Shown: piece by piece, positions 6,855-14,118 of the stretch
Numbering within the stretch: position 1 is the stretch's first letter
How the letters are laid out: each line of letters begins with the position of its first letter
Origin: JBFKQC01 sp041627895
Lineage (GTDB): Bacteria; Pseudomonadota; Alphaproteobacteria; Rhodobacterales; Rhodobacteraceae
Assembly: GCA_041627895.1 (NCBI GenBank)
Contig: JBFKQC010000042.1
Location: forward strand, 1-34,807
DNA length: 34,807 nucleotides
Reading direction: 5' to 3'
The notes under the pieces: model-generated
Databases searched by the model: none
Told to the model about the DNA's origin: nothing
The model's input: the letters and a program-made list of their open reading frames with translations, nothing else
Made by a program: the position numbers and the translations under genes

Positions 6855-8288
6855 ATGGACAAGCGCTTCGATTATTTCGTGATCTACGCCGAGATGCGGA
6901 CCGGGTCGAATTTCCTCGAAGAGAACATCAACGAATACCCCGGGCTGACCTGCTTCGGCGAGGCGTTCAACCCGGTCTTCATCGGCCACGCCAACAAGTC
7001 CGAGCTGTTCGGGATCGACATGCCCGCGCGCGAGGCCGATCCGGTGCAGCTGATCGACCGGATGCGGGTGCACAGCGACGGGCTGCCGGGGTTCCGCTTT
7101 TTCCACGACCACGACCCGCGCATCCTGGACAAGACCCTGGCCGATCCGCGCTGTGCCAAGATCGTGCTGACCCGGAACCCGATCGACAGTTACGTCTCGC
7201 GCAAGATCGCGGCGGCGACCGGGCAATGGCGGCTGGCCGACATGAAGGGGGCCAAGTCGGCGCGGATCACCTTTGACGCGGCCGAGTTCGAGGCGCATCT
7301 CGACCGGCTGCAGCAGTTCCAGCTGAAAATCCTGCGCGGGTTGCAGACCACCGGGCAGACGGCGTTTTACATCGGCTATGACGATCTGCGCGACCTCGGG
7401 GTGCTGGATGGGCTGGCGGCCTTTCTCGGCGTCGCGCACAAGAAGAACGCCACCAGCCAGCGTACCAAGGTGCAGAACCCCGCGGCGCTGGAAAAGAAGG
7501 TCGAGAATTTCGACCAGATGCAGGCGGCGCTCGGCCGGATCGACCGGTTCGACCTGACCCGGACCCCGAATTTCGAGCCGCGCCGCGCCGCCGCGGTGCC
7601 GACCTATGTGGCCGCGGCCGAGGCGCCGCTGTTGTTCCAGCCGATCAAGGCCGCGCCCCAGCGCCGCATCCGCGCCTGGCTGGCCGCGCTGGACGGCGCG
7701 GGCGAAGACGCGCTGCTGGCCGGGTTCACCCAGAAGACGCTGCGCCAGTGGAAGCGGCGCCATCCCGGGCACCGCAGCTTCACCGTAGTCCGCCACCCGG
7801 TCGCGCGCCTGCACGCGGCCTTCGTCACGCATATCCTGGGCGACGGGCCCGAGACCTTTCACGAGATCAAGGCCGCGCTGATCAAGAACTACAAGCTGCC
7901 GATCCCGGAGGGCGCGCCGGACAAGTCCTATGGCGCCGACCAGCACCGCGCCGCCTTCCTGGCCTTCGCCAGTTTCGTCCGCGGCAACCTGGGCGGGCAG
8001 ACCGGGCTGAGGGTCGATGCAAGCTGGGCCTCGCAGACCGAGGTGCTGCACGGGCTGGCGCAGGTCATGGTGCCGGACATGGTGCTGCGCGAGGACGGCC
8101 TCGCCGAGGGGCTGGCGCAACTGGCGGCGCAGGTCGGGCTGCCGGCGCCCGATCTGGCGGCCAGGATCGAGGACGCGCCGGTGACGCTGGCCGCGATCTA
8201 CGACGACGAGGTCGAAGAGGCGGTGCGCGCGGCCTACCAGAAGGACTATATGATGTTCGGCTTCCGCGCGCTGGACCCGGCGGCATAG
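6855..8288 (+). CDS. Sulfotransferase with two sulfotransferase-like halves (NodH-like)
   Basis: Predicted to transfer sulfate from PAPS to a sugar hydroxyl of the polysaccharide made by the preceding genes. In the first half (about residues 1-230), MRTGSNFLEENI at 14-25 is the 5'-phosphosulfate loop and LTRNPIDSYVSR at 105-116 is the 3'-phosphate site (Arg107, Ser112). This half resembles the NodH/Stf0 type. The second half (about 265-477) has a second 3'-phosphate-like site, VVRHPVARLHAAF, near residues 307-325, as in Sulfotransfer_2 proteins. I see no good 5'-loop before it, so it may be inactive or complete its site differently. At 477 residues it is nearly twice a single-domain sulfotransferase. 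It lies six bases after the GT14 gene and ends the operon, facing ptsN across 67 bases with no clear terminator. Confidence 0.8.
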   Translation: MDKRFDYFVIYAEMRTGSNFLEENINEYPGLTCFGEAFNPVFIGHANKSELFGIDMPAREADPVQLIDRMRVHSDGLPGFRFFHDHDPRILDKTLADPRCAKIVLTRNPIDSYVSRKIAAATGQWRLADMKGAKSARITFDAAEFEAHLDRLQQFQLKILRGLQTTGQTAFYIGYDDLRDLGVLDGLAAFLGVAHKKNATSQRTKVQNPAALEKKVENFDQMQAALGRIDRFDLTRTPNFEPRRAAAVPTYVAAAEAPLLFQPIKAAPQRRIRAWLAALDGAGEDALLAGFTQKTLRQWKRRHPGHRSFTVVRHPVARLHAAFVTHILGDGPETFHEIKAALIKNYKLPIPEGAPDKSYGADQHRAAFLAFASFVRGNLGGQTGLRVDASWASQTEVLHGLAQVMVPDMVLREDGLAEGLAQLAAQVGLPAPDLAARIEDAPVTLAAIYDDEVEEAVRAAYQKDYMMFGFRALDPAA

Positions 8289-8355
8289 GGCGCGGTCCGC
8301 CCTGCCCGTCAGGTCCGGCGCCGTTCCGCGAGGCGCGGCCCCGCCGGCGTTCGCG

Positions 8356-8820
8356 CTATGCCGCCTCGCTGGTGCTGGCCTCGGTCAGCACCGCATAAAG
8401 CGCGGAAAGGTCCTCGTTGCTGCGCAGCTTGGCGCAGGTCGCCGGGTCGCGCAGGCGGCGCGACACCAGGGCCAGCGCCTTCAGGTGGTCGACGCCGGAT
8501 TCGACCGGCGCGAACAGCGAGAACACCAGGTCCACGGGCTGCCGGTCGACGGCGTCGAAATCCACCGGCTTTTCCAGCCGCACGAAGACGCCGATCACGC
8601 CGTCGAGCCCCTTCAGCCGCGCATGCGGCAGCGCGATGCCGTTGCCCACGCCGGTGGGCCCCAGCGTCTCGCGCTCCATCAGCGCGTCGATCGCCGCCCG
8701 GGCCGAAACGCCGTAGACGCCCGCCGCGATCTCGCCGAGGTCCTGCAGCAGGCGTTTCTTGCTGGACACGCCGGCGATCAGCTTGACCGCGTCAGGCCGA
8801 AGAATCTTGGAAAGCTCCAT
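8356..8820 (-). CDS. ptsN: PTS IIA-like nitrogen regulatory protein PtsN
   Basis: PtsN (EIIA-Ntr) is the last phosphate carrier of the nitrogen phosphotransferase chain. It regulates potassium transport, carbon/nitrogen balance and stress responses by protein contact rather than by sugar transport. The 154-residue protein has the standard length. The phosphorylated histidine is His66 in GIALPHARL, preceded by LGPTGVGN. The ATG at 8820 has CAGAGG a few bases upstream. It follows hpf on the same strand with a 39-base gap, the usual neighbour in proteobacteria, so the two are likely co-transcribed. The C-terminal TEASTSEAA is not conserved. Confidence 0.95.
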   Translation of the reverse strand: MELSKILRPDAVKLIAGVSSKKRLLQDLGEIAAGVYGVSARAAIDALMERETLGPTGVGNGIALPHARLKGLDGVIGVFVRLEKPVDFDAVDRQPVDLVFSLFAPVESGVDHLKALALVSRRLRDPATCAKLRSNEDLSALYAVLTEASTSEAA

Positions 8821-8859
8821 GGACCTCTGCTCGGGTTCGGCGGCGCGGGGCCGCCCGGT

Positions 8860-9435
8860 TCATTTCGAATTGCTTGGGTCTATCCAGCCGATGTTGCCAT
8901 CGTCCCGGCGGTAGACCACGTTTACCTCCTCGTGCCCTTCGTGACGGAAGACCAGGAACGGCGCACCGGCCAGTTCCATCTGCATGACCGCCTCGCCGAC
9001 CGACAGAGAGGGGATCTTCGTCTCCATCTCCGCCACGATCATCGGCTGCAGGCTGTCGGGCTCCTGTTCTTCGCCCCCGTCGGACGCGGCGAGGATATAC
9101 GAGGACGCGCCCGAGAGTTCAACCGGTTGTGAACGTTCCTTGTGGTGGTCCTTCAGGCGGCGCTTGTACCGCCTGAGTTGTTTGTCCATCTTCTCGCCCG
9201 CCTGGTCGAAGGCGGCATAGATTTCATTGGCGTGGCCGCGGGCCTGGGCGGTCAGCCCGGTGGACAGGTGCACCACGGCCTCGCACACGAATTCATGGCC
9301 GTTCCGCGAGAACACGACGTTCGCGTCGGTCGGCCGGCCGGCATATTTCTCGACGACCGAGCCCAGTTCGTTCTCGACGTGGAACCGCAGCGAGTCGCCG
9401 ATGTCGATCTGTTTGCCGCTGATCTGGTACCGCAT
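8860..9435 (-). CDS. hpf: Ribosome hibernation-promoting factor Hpf, long form
   Basis: Long Hpf binds the 30S decoding site in stationary phase and pairs two ribosomes into an inactive 100S dimer. The 191-residue protein has the N-terminal S30AE domain (MRYQISGKQIDIGDSL, then the basic RRYKRRLKDHHKE) and, after a Ser/Glu-rich linker, the C-terminal dimerisation domain ending VVYRRDDGNIGWIDPS. That makes it the long form. The frame is open further upstream, to 9597, but the ATG at 9435 is chosen. It is preceded by a strong GGAGG five bases away and matches the family N-terminus. ptsN follows. The upstream region (9436-9699) carries a palindrome that may regulate it. Confidence 0.96.
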   Translation of the reverse strand: MRYQISGKQIDIGDSLRFHVENELGSVVEKYAGRPTDANVVFSRNGHEFVCEAVVHLSTGLTAQARGHANEIYAAFDQAGEKMDKQLRRYKRRLKDHHKERSQPVELSGASSYILAASDGGEEQEPDSLQPMIVAEMETKIPSLSVGEAVMQMELAGAPFLVFRHEGHEEVNVVYRRDDGNIGWIDPSNSK

Positions 9436-9548
9436 TGTGCCTCCTTCACTTCGATCCGGCGTCTTTGGCCGGCTGTCCCGTTGGTTTTCAGTGTTCTGGG
9501 GTTTCGTAGCCGTGATCCAAAGCCGTGTTGCGGCACGTTTTGCATATC

Positions 9549-9561
9549 TTGCACCGTGCAA
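9549..9561. promoter_or_regulatory. Palindrome upstream of hpf, possible operator
   Basis: A perfect inverted repeat TTGCAC-C-GTGCAA lies 114 bases upstream of the hpf start, inside the 264-base spacer between lptB and hpf. The same spacer holds TTGACA on the minus strand (complement of 9635-9640) but no convincing -10 at the right distance. The palindrome could be a repressor or activator site for hpf. No regulator is evident from the sequence. I see nothing else in this spacer, and in particular no rpoN. Confidence 0.3.
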
Positions 9562-9699
9562 CCGGAACGCGCGCAAGGACGTGGTAGGCATGGTCACGCA
9601 TCGGGATCATTTGGCGACAGAGCGGGGCCGCCTGTCAACAGAATCGCGCGGAAAACTATCCACATTTCCGTGTCCGGACGTCATTGCAGCGCGATTTTC

Positions 9700-10461
9700 T
9701 CAATTGATCCTAAAGGTTTGGCCCAGATAGACCCGACGGACGTTTTCATCGCGGATCACCTCGTCGGTGGTGCCGCTCATCAGCACCATGCCGTCATGCA
9801 GGATATAGGCGCGGTCGACGATCTCGAGCGTCTCGCGCACGTTGTGATCGGTGATCAGCACACCGATTCCGCGGTTTTTCAGGTCGGCGACCAGCCCGCG
9901 GATCTCGCCCACGGCGATCGGATCGACCCCGGCGAAGGGCTCGTCCAGCAGCAGGTATTTCGGGTCCGCCGCCAGGCAGCGCGCGATCTCGGCCCGGCGC
10001 CGTTCGCCGCCCGACAACGACAGCGCCGAGGCGCGGCGCAGGTGGCTGATCGAGAACTCGGACAGCAGCTCTTCCAGCCGCTCGCGGCGGCGGATCTTGT
10101 CGGGCACGGAGATCTCGAGGATCGCCATGATGTTGTCCTCGACGCTGAGCCCGCGGAAGATCGAGACCTCTTGCGGCAGATAGCCGATGCCCAGCTTGGC
10201 GCGGCGGTACATCGGCAGATAGGTCACGTCGCGCCCGTCCAGCATCACCTGTCCGCCCTCGGGCGTGATCAGCCCGGCGATGGCGTAAAAGCAGGTGGTC
10301 TTGCCCGATCCGTTGGGCCCGAGCAGCGCCACGACCTCGCCCCGGCCCAGATCCAGGCTGACGTCGCGGATCACCGTGCGCTTGCGGTAGCTCTTGCGCA
10401 GATTGGTGACGTGCAGGCCGACCTGGCCTTCGGTCACGGTCAGTTCGGGCCTGGCCGCCAC
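9700..10461 (-). CDS. lptB: LPS export ABC transporter ATPase LptB
   Basis: LptB is the cytoplasmic ATPase that powers extraction of lipopolysaccharide from the inner membrane by LptFG. The 253-residue protein has the Walker A GPNGSGKT (48-55), the ABC signature LSGGERRRAEIA (149-160) and the Walker B LLLDEPFAGVD (170-180), followed by the H-loop in ITDHNV. The LptB-typical GIGYLPQEVSIFRGL lies between them. The start is a GTG at 10461, one base after the lptA stop, giving a short N-terminal extension before LHVTNLRKSY. Translation is probably coupled to lptA. LptF and LptG are not in this window. lptB ends the kdsD-lptC-lptA-lptB run. Confidence 0.96.
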   Translation of the reverse strand: MAARPELTVTEGQVGLHVTNLRKSYRKRTVIRDVSLDLGRGEVVALLGPNGSGKTTCFYAIAGLITPEGGQVMLDGRDVTYLPMYRRAKLGIGYLPQEVSIFRGLSVEDNIMAILEISVPDKIRRRERLEELLSEFSISHLRRASALSLSGGERRRAEIARCLAADPKYLLLDEPFAGVDPIAVGEIRGLVADLKNRGIGVLITDHNVRETLEIVDRAYILHDGMVLMSGTTDEVIRDENVRRVYLGQTFRIN

Positions 10462-10462
10462 G

Positions 10463-10978
10463 TCAGTTGCTGCCCTGCTGCAACACGGTCTTGACGTTGC
10501 CCTCCATCCGGCCGTCGCCGGTCTGGAGGTTGTAGGTCAGCCTGTTCGCCGTAAGCGCGGTGGGCCCCTGCGTGACCAGCACGTTGCCGGACATCTCGAT
10601 TATCTCGGAGGTCAGGTCGTAGACGGCGTTGTCGGCCTCGGCGGCCTCTTCCGCGCTGACGAAGGTGACGCCGCCGAACATCCGGATCACCTTGATCTCG
10701 TTCCGGCCGGTGTCGGGATTGCGGGCGTATTCCACCACCATGCGGCCGCAGGTCATGGTGATGTCGCCCTGGCGGACGATCACGTCGCCGGTGAAGACCG
10801 CGGTGCCGCTTTCCTGGTCAAGCTCCAGCTCTTCCGAGGTGATCTCGACCGGGGTCGAGCTGTCGTGGTCCTGCACGCCGAGCGTCACCGAGGTGCCTTG
10901 CGCCGCCGCGGCGAGCGTACCCGTGACCAGAACGCAAAGGGCGAAGGCGGCGGCCCTCAGCCCGTCGGGACATTTCAT
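10463..10978 (-). CDS. lptA: LPS transport periplasmic bridge protein LptA
   Basis: LptA forms the periplasmic bridge that carries LPS from LptC to LptD. The 171-residue protein has a signal peptide (MKCPDGLRAAAFALCVLVTG, cleavage probably after AAAAQG) and an OstA-like beta-jellyroll domain. The repeats ELELDQESGTAVFTGDV and SEIIEMSGNVLVTQGP are the typical signs. The ATG at 10978 is preceded by GAGG, which overlaps the lptC stop codon; the gap to lptC is 10 bases. Length and context agree with the family. Confidence 0.93.
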   Translation of the reverse strand: MKCPDGLRAAAFALCVLVTGTLAAAAQGTSVTLGVQDHDSSTPVEITSEELELDQESGTAVFTGDVIVRQGDITMTCGRMVVEYARNPDTGRNEIKVIRMFGGVTFVSAEEAAEADNAVYDLTSEIIEMSGNVLVTQGPTALTANRLTYNLQTGDGRMEGNVKTVLQQGSN

Positions 10979-10988
10979 CGTCGAAACC

Positions 10989-11597
10989 TCACTCGTTGGG
11001 ATCGTATACCAGCTTGACGCCGCTTTTGAAAACCAGAACGTAGGGTCGCCTGTCGGTGCCGCCGCCGGTCAGGACGAAGCGTCCCGCGGCCAGCCGGCCG
11101 AGCGGGCCGTCGACCTCGGCGGGCGCGGTGGCCTCGACGCGGGTGCGGTCCATCGCGACGTCGATCGCCGCGGTGCGCAGCGTGTAGCCGTCCGAGGTTT
11201 CGACCACCACGCCGTCGGACAGCGTGATCACCCGGGCGGCGGTGTCGAGCCGCATCGCATTGGCCGCGATCTCGACCCGGTCGCCCGAGGGCAGGTCGAT
11301 GGCGGCCCGCACGCCGGCGCCCGTGATCCGCTTCGGGTCCTCGGGGTCGGGCCGCGCGCTTTCGGCCGCCAGCGAGATCGCGGCGCCGTCGGCGGTGGTG
11401 CCGGAATAGTTCGGCCGCCCGATGCGCTGTTCGCGCGCCAGGTCGTCGACGTCGATATCGGCGAACGGCAGGTTCTGCGCCGGGTCGATGGTGCGCGCCA
11501 CCAGGAACAGCGTCGACAGCAGCGCCAGCGCCAGCAGCGGCAGCAGGATTTTCATCCAGGCGACGAAACGGGAATACGTGTTGTCGGCCGGAGCCAT
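10989..11597 (-). CDS. lptC: LPS export inner-membrane protein LptC
   Basis: LptC is a bitopic inner-membrane protein that receives LPS from LptBFG and hands it to LptA. The 202-residue protein has one N-terminal membrane helix (about residues 14-35, WMKILLPLLALALLSTLFLV), then a periplasmic OstA-like domain with VITLSDGVVVETSDGY and a second strand set near the C-terminus. The ATG at 11597 starts one base after the kdsD stop and is preferred to an upstream in-frame ATG at 11627 inside kdsD, because the membrane helix lies close behind it. Sequence conservation of LptC is low, so context carries much of the weight. Confidence 0.9.
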   Translation of the reverse strand: MAPADNTYSRFVAWMKILLPLLALALLSTLFLVARTIDPAQNLPFADIDVDDLAREQRIGRPNYSGTTADGAAISLAAESARPDPEDPKRITGAGVRAAIDLPSGDRVEIAANAMRLDTAARVITLSDGVVVETSDGYTLRTAAIDVAMDRTRVEATAPAEVDGPLGRLAAGRFVLTGGGTDRRPYVLVFKSGVKLVYDPNE

Positions 11598-11598
11598 C

Positions 11599-12570
11599 TC
11601 AGACGATGCCGGCGCGCAGGCAGTCATGCACGTGCAGGATGCCCACGGCGTTGTGGCTGGCGGCGGGGTCGACCACGAAGAGGCATGTGATCCGGCGCTC
11701 GTTCATCAGCGCGACCGCCTCTTCGGCCAGCGCATCCGGGCCGATGGTGCGCGGGTTCCGCGTCATCGCCTGCTCGGCGGTCATCTCAAGCAGCCCCTCC
11801 ATGTGCCGGCGCAGGTCGCCGTCGGTGACGATGCCGGTCAGCCCGCCGGACGCGTCCTGCACGCCGACCACGCCAAAGCCCTTCTGGCTCATCACCAGCA
11901 GCGTCTCGCCCATCGGGGTTGCCGCGGCGACCAGGGGCATGTCGTCATGCATCAGGTCGCGCACCTTGCTGAGCCGCGCGCCGAGCCGCCCGCCGGGATG
12001 GAACTCGCGGAAATGTGCCGGCGTGAACCGGCGATGCTCCATCAGCGCGATCGCCAGCGCGTCGCCCAGCGCCAGCGCCATCGCGGTCGAGGTGGTGGGC
12101 ACGATCCCGGTGGCGCAGGCCTCTTCCGCCGGGGGCAGAACGACGCGCACGTCGCTTTGCCGCAGAAGCGTGCTGTCGGGATTGCCGGCGATGCCGATCA
12201 GCGGAATACCGAAGCGGCGGGTATAGGCGATCAGGTCGGCAAGCTCGGGCGTCTCGCCCGAGTTCGACAGGACCAGCGCGACGTCGCCCTGCGCCATCAT
12301 TCCCAGATCGCCGTGCGACGCCTCGGCTGGGTGGACGAAATGCGCGGGCGTGCCGGTGCTGGCGAAGGTCGCCGCGATCTTGCGCGCGATGTGGCCCGAC
12401 TTGCCCATGCCCGAGACGATGACGCGGCCGCGCGCCGCCAGGATCGTCTCGACCGCCTCGACAAAGCCGCCGTCCAGCGCCTCAGCCAGCCGGCCCAGCG
12501 CCTCGGCCTCGCGCCGCACCACGCGGCGGCCGGTCTGAAGGAACACGTCTCTGTCCATGCGCTTCAGCAT
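11599..12570 (-). CDS. kdsD: Arabinose-5-phosphate isomerase (KdsD/KpsF type)
   Basis: Converts ribulose 5-phosphate to arabinose 5-phosphate, the first step towards Kdo for the LPS inner core or capsule. The 323-residue protein has an N-terminal SIS domain (SGMGKSGHIARKIAATFAS, VLSNSGETPE, GIVPTTSTAMALALGDALA, then EFHPGGRLG) and two C-terminal CBS domains from about residue 205 (VRDLMHDDMPLV and QAMTRNPRTI). Two starts are possible: ATG 12570, with AAGG three bases upstream, or ATG 12558 (MDRDVF), which has a weaker purine stretch. The first lies 9 bases after the rnd stop. Position directly before lptC-lptA-lptB is the normal alphaproteobacterial arrangement. Confidence 0.95.
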   Translation of the reverse strand: MLKRMDRDVFLQTGRRVVRREAEALGRLAEALDGGFVEAVETILAARGRVIVSGMGKSGHIARKIAATFASTGTPAHFVHPAEASHGDLGMMAQGDVALVLSNSGETPELADLIAYTRRFGIPLIGIAGNPDSTLLRQSDVRVVLPPAEEACATGIVPTTSTAMALALGDALAIALMEHRRFTPAHFREFHPGGRLGARLSKVRDLMHDDMPLVAAATPMGETLLVMSQKGFGVVGVQDASGGLTGIVTDGDLRRHMEGLLEMTAEQAMTRNPRTIGPDALAEEAVALMNERRITCLFVVDPAASHNAVGILHVHDCLRAGIV

Positions 12571-12579
12571 AGGCCTTAT

Positions 12580-13191
12580 CTAGTGGGCGAATATGTCAAT
12601 TTCAGGCCACCCGGCAAGATCCAGCCGGGCGCGGGCGGGCAGAAAGTCGAAACAGGCCTGGGCCAGGTCGGTGCGGCCCTCGCGGTCGAGCCGCTCGATC
12701 AGGCGCGCACGCAGCGCGTGCAGGTGAAGCACGTCCGAGGCGGCGTAGTCAAGCTGCGCCTCGGTCAGCGCCTCGGCGCCCCAGTCGCTCATCTGCTGCT
12801 GCTTCGAGATATCGACCTTCAGCAGCTCGTCGAGCAGGAATTTCAGCCCGTGCCGGTCGGTATAGGTGCGCACCAGTTTCGAGGCGATCTTGGTGCACCA
12901 TACCGGCGCGGCGAGCGTGCCGAAGGCATGGTACAGCACCGCGATGTCGAAGCGGCCGAAATGAAACAGCTTCAGCACGTCCGGGTCGGCGAGCATCCGG
13001 CAGAGGTTCGGCGCCGCGGTCTGCCCCCTGGCGATCTGCACGATATGCGCGTTGCCGTCGCCGCCGGACATCTGCACCACGCACAGTCGGTCGCGGTGGG
13101 GAACGAGGCCCATCGTCTCGCAGTCTATGGCGACGACCGGGCCGAGGCTCAGCCCGTCGGGCAGGTCATGCTGGTAAAGGTGGTTCGCCAT
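12580..13191 (-). CDS. rnd: Ribonuclease D, short form
   Basis: A 3'-5' exoribonuclease of the DEDDy class, expected to trim tRNA and other stable RNA 3' ends. The 203-residue protein contains only the catalytic domain; the HRDC domains of E. coli RNase D are absent, as is usual in Rhodobacterales. The metal ligands are Asp23 and Glu25 (AIDCETMGL), Asp82 (HFGRFD) and Asp153, with Tyr149 (LDYAASDV). The ATG at 13191 begins MANHLYQHDLP; the open frame further upstream is not family-like and is rejected. It is the first gene of the run down to lptB, so the promoter should lie in 13192-13595, where the octamer array is. Confidence 0.93.
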   Translation of the reverse strand: MANHLYQHDLPDGLSLGPVVAIDCETMGLVPHRDRLCVVQMSGGDGNAHIVQIARGQTAAPNLCRMLADPDVLKLFHFGRFDIAVLYHAFGTLAAPVWCTKIASKLVRTYTDRHGLKFLLDELLKVDISKQQQMSDWGAEALTEAQLDYAASDVLHLHALRARLIERLDREGRTDLAQACFDFLPARARLDLAGWPEIDIFAH

Positions 13192-13388
13192 GCGCCGGTC
13201 CGTCCTTGTGCTGCGCCCAGCGCATAGCGCCGTCGGCGGGGTCTGTAAACGCGGGGCGGACGGTTTTGGGCGATATCGGCGGGATGGCGGCCGGGGTGCC
13301 GGCGTATCGGGGCAGCGCCATGGCGGAAGGCTGCGGGGCCGGCGCCCCGGAGATCCGGCATTCCCGGACACCGTCGCACCGGGCGATC

Positions 13389-13516
13389 GGATAGCTGGAT
13401 ATCCGGATAGTTGGATAGCCGGACAACCGGATAACCGGATAGCCGGATAACCGGATAACCGGATAACCGGATATCCGGATAGTTGGATACCCGGATAGTT
13501 GGATATCCGGATAATT
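13389..13516. repeat. Array of sixteen 8-bp units, GGATANNN
   Basis: From 13389 to 13516 the sequence divides without a gap into sixteen octamers that begin GGATA (one begins GGACA). Their last three bases vary: GCT, TCC, GTT, GCC, ACC, ATT and CCC occur. A degenerate seventeenth (GGACATGG) follows at 13517. GGATATCC is itself palindromic and occurs three times. The block is far poorer in G+C than its surroundings. Eight is not a multiple of three, so every frame reads a 24-base, eight-residue repeat. The ORFs through it are therefore side effects, not genes. The array lies 198 bases upstream of rnd, in the 404-base gap between the rnd and gntK genes. In the rest of the gap I see one more short inverted repeat, TAACG-ATC-CGTTA (13567-13579), and nothing else. 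Confidence 0.9.
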
Positions 13517-13595
13517 GGACATGGCGCAACCTGCTGAAAAATATGTGTTTTGGCCGCGATGCGCGGTAACGATCCGTTAACCCGTTGCGAACTTG

Positions 13596-14117
13596 TCAGT
13601 CGCCGGGCCGATCCGCGGTGTCCATCAGCAGGCGCATCCGGGCCTCCAGGCCGTCCACCACCGCGTCCAGCGGGGCGGCGATGTCGACCGTCGCGCCGGC
13701 CTCGTCCGCCGCCAGCGGCTCGAGCGCGGCGAACTGGCTGTCGAGCAGCGAGAGCGGCATGAAATGCCCGCTTCGCCGCGCCATGCGCGCCGCGATCACC
13801 TCGCGCGTCCCGGCGAGGTGCAGGAACCCCACCGGCGCGGCGGCCGCGATGCGGATCCCGTCGCGGTAGGCGCGTTTCAGGGCCGAGCAGCCGATCAGCG
13901 CCACACCGGACGCGTCGCGCAGCGCCGCGCCGACGCGGTCGAGCCAGGGCCAGCGGTCGTCGTCGGTCAGCGGCTGCCCCGCCGACATCCTGGCGATGTT
14001 TGCCGCAGGGTGCAGGTCGTCACCGTCGACATAGCTGGCGCCGATCCGCCCGGCCAGCGCGGCGCCGACGGTGGACTTGCCGCAGCCCGCCACCCCCATG
14101 ACCACGAAGCGGCGCAT
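13596..14117 (-). CDS. gntK: Gluconokinase
   Basis: Phosphorylates D-gluconate to 6-phosphogluconate with ATP, feeding the Entner-Doudoroff or pentose phosphate route. The 173-residue protein has the normal length of the GntK/IdnK family. The P-loop is GVAGCGKS at residues 8-15. VDGDDLHP, MSAGQPLTDDDRWPWL and CSALKRAYRD are diagnostic of this family. The ATG at 14117 lies one base after the idnO stop and gives the family N-terminus MRRFVVMGVAG. The longer upstream frame is rejected. With idnO and idnD it forms the L-idonate pathway. Confidence 0.95.
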   Translation of the reverse strand: MRRFVVMGVAGCGKSTVGAALAGRIGASYVDGDDLHPAANIARMSAGQPLTDDDRWPWLDRVGAALRDASGVALIGCSALKRAYRDGIRIAAAAPVGFLHLAGTREVIAARMARRSGHFMPLSLLDSQFAALEPLAADEAGATVDIAAPLDAVVDGLEARMRLLMDTADRPGD

Positions 14118-14118
14118 C

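Noticed and set aside
5040..8120. A minus-strand open frame of over 1000 codons opposite the glycosyltransferase and sulfotransferase genes.
   Set aside because: It is the antisense shadow of three well-supported plus-strand genes in G+C-rich DNA, is rich in Arg/Val/His/Asp, and has no recognisable domain.
8289..8355. Bidirectional terminator between the sulfotransferase and ptsN genes.
   Set aside because: The spacer is G+C-rich and could fold, but there is no clean stem and no T-tract on either strand.
9600..9645. Minus-strand TTGACA (complement of 9635-9640) as the hpf promoter.
   Set aside because: No acceptable -10 hexamer lies 16 to 18 bases downstream, so I could not support a promoter call.
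13389..13516. Octamer array as a CRISPR or as an origin iteron cluster.
   Set aside because: Units of 8 bases without spacers are far too short for CRISPR, there are no cas genes, and no replication initiator gene or DnaA boxes are nearby.
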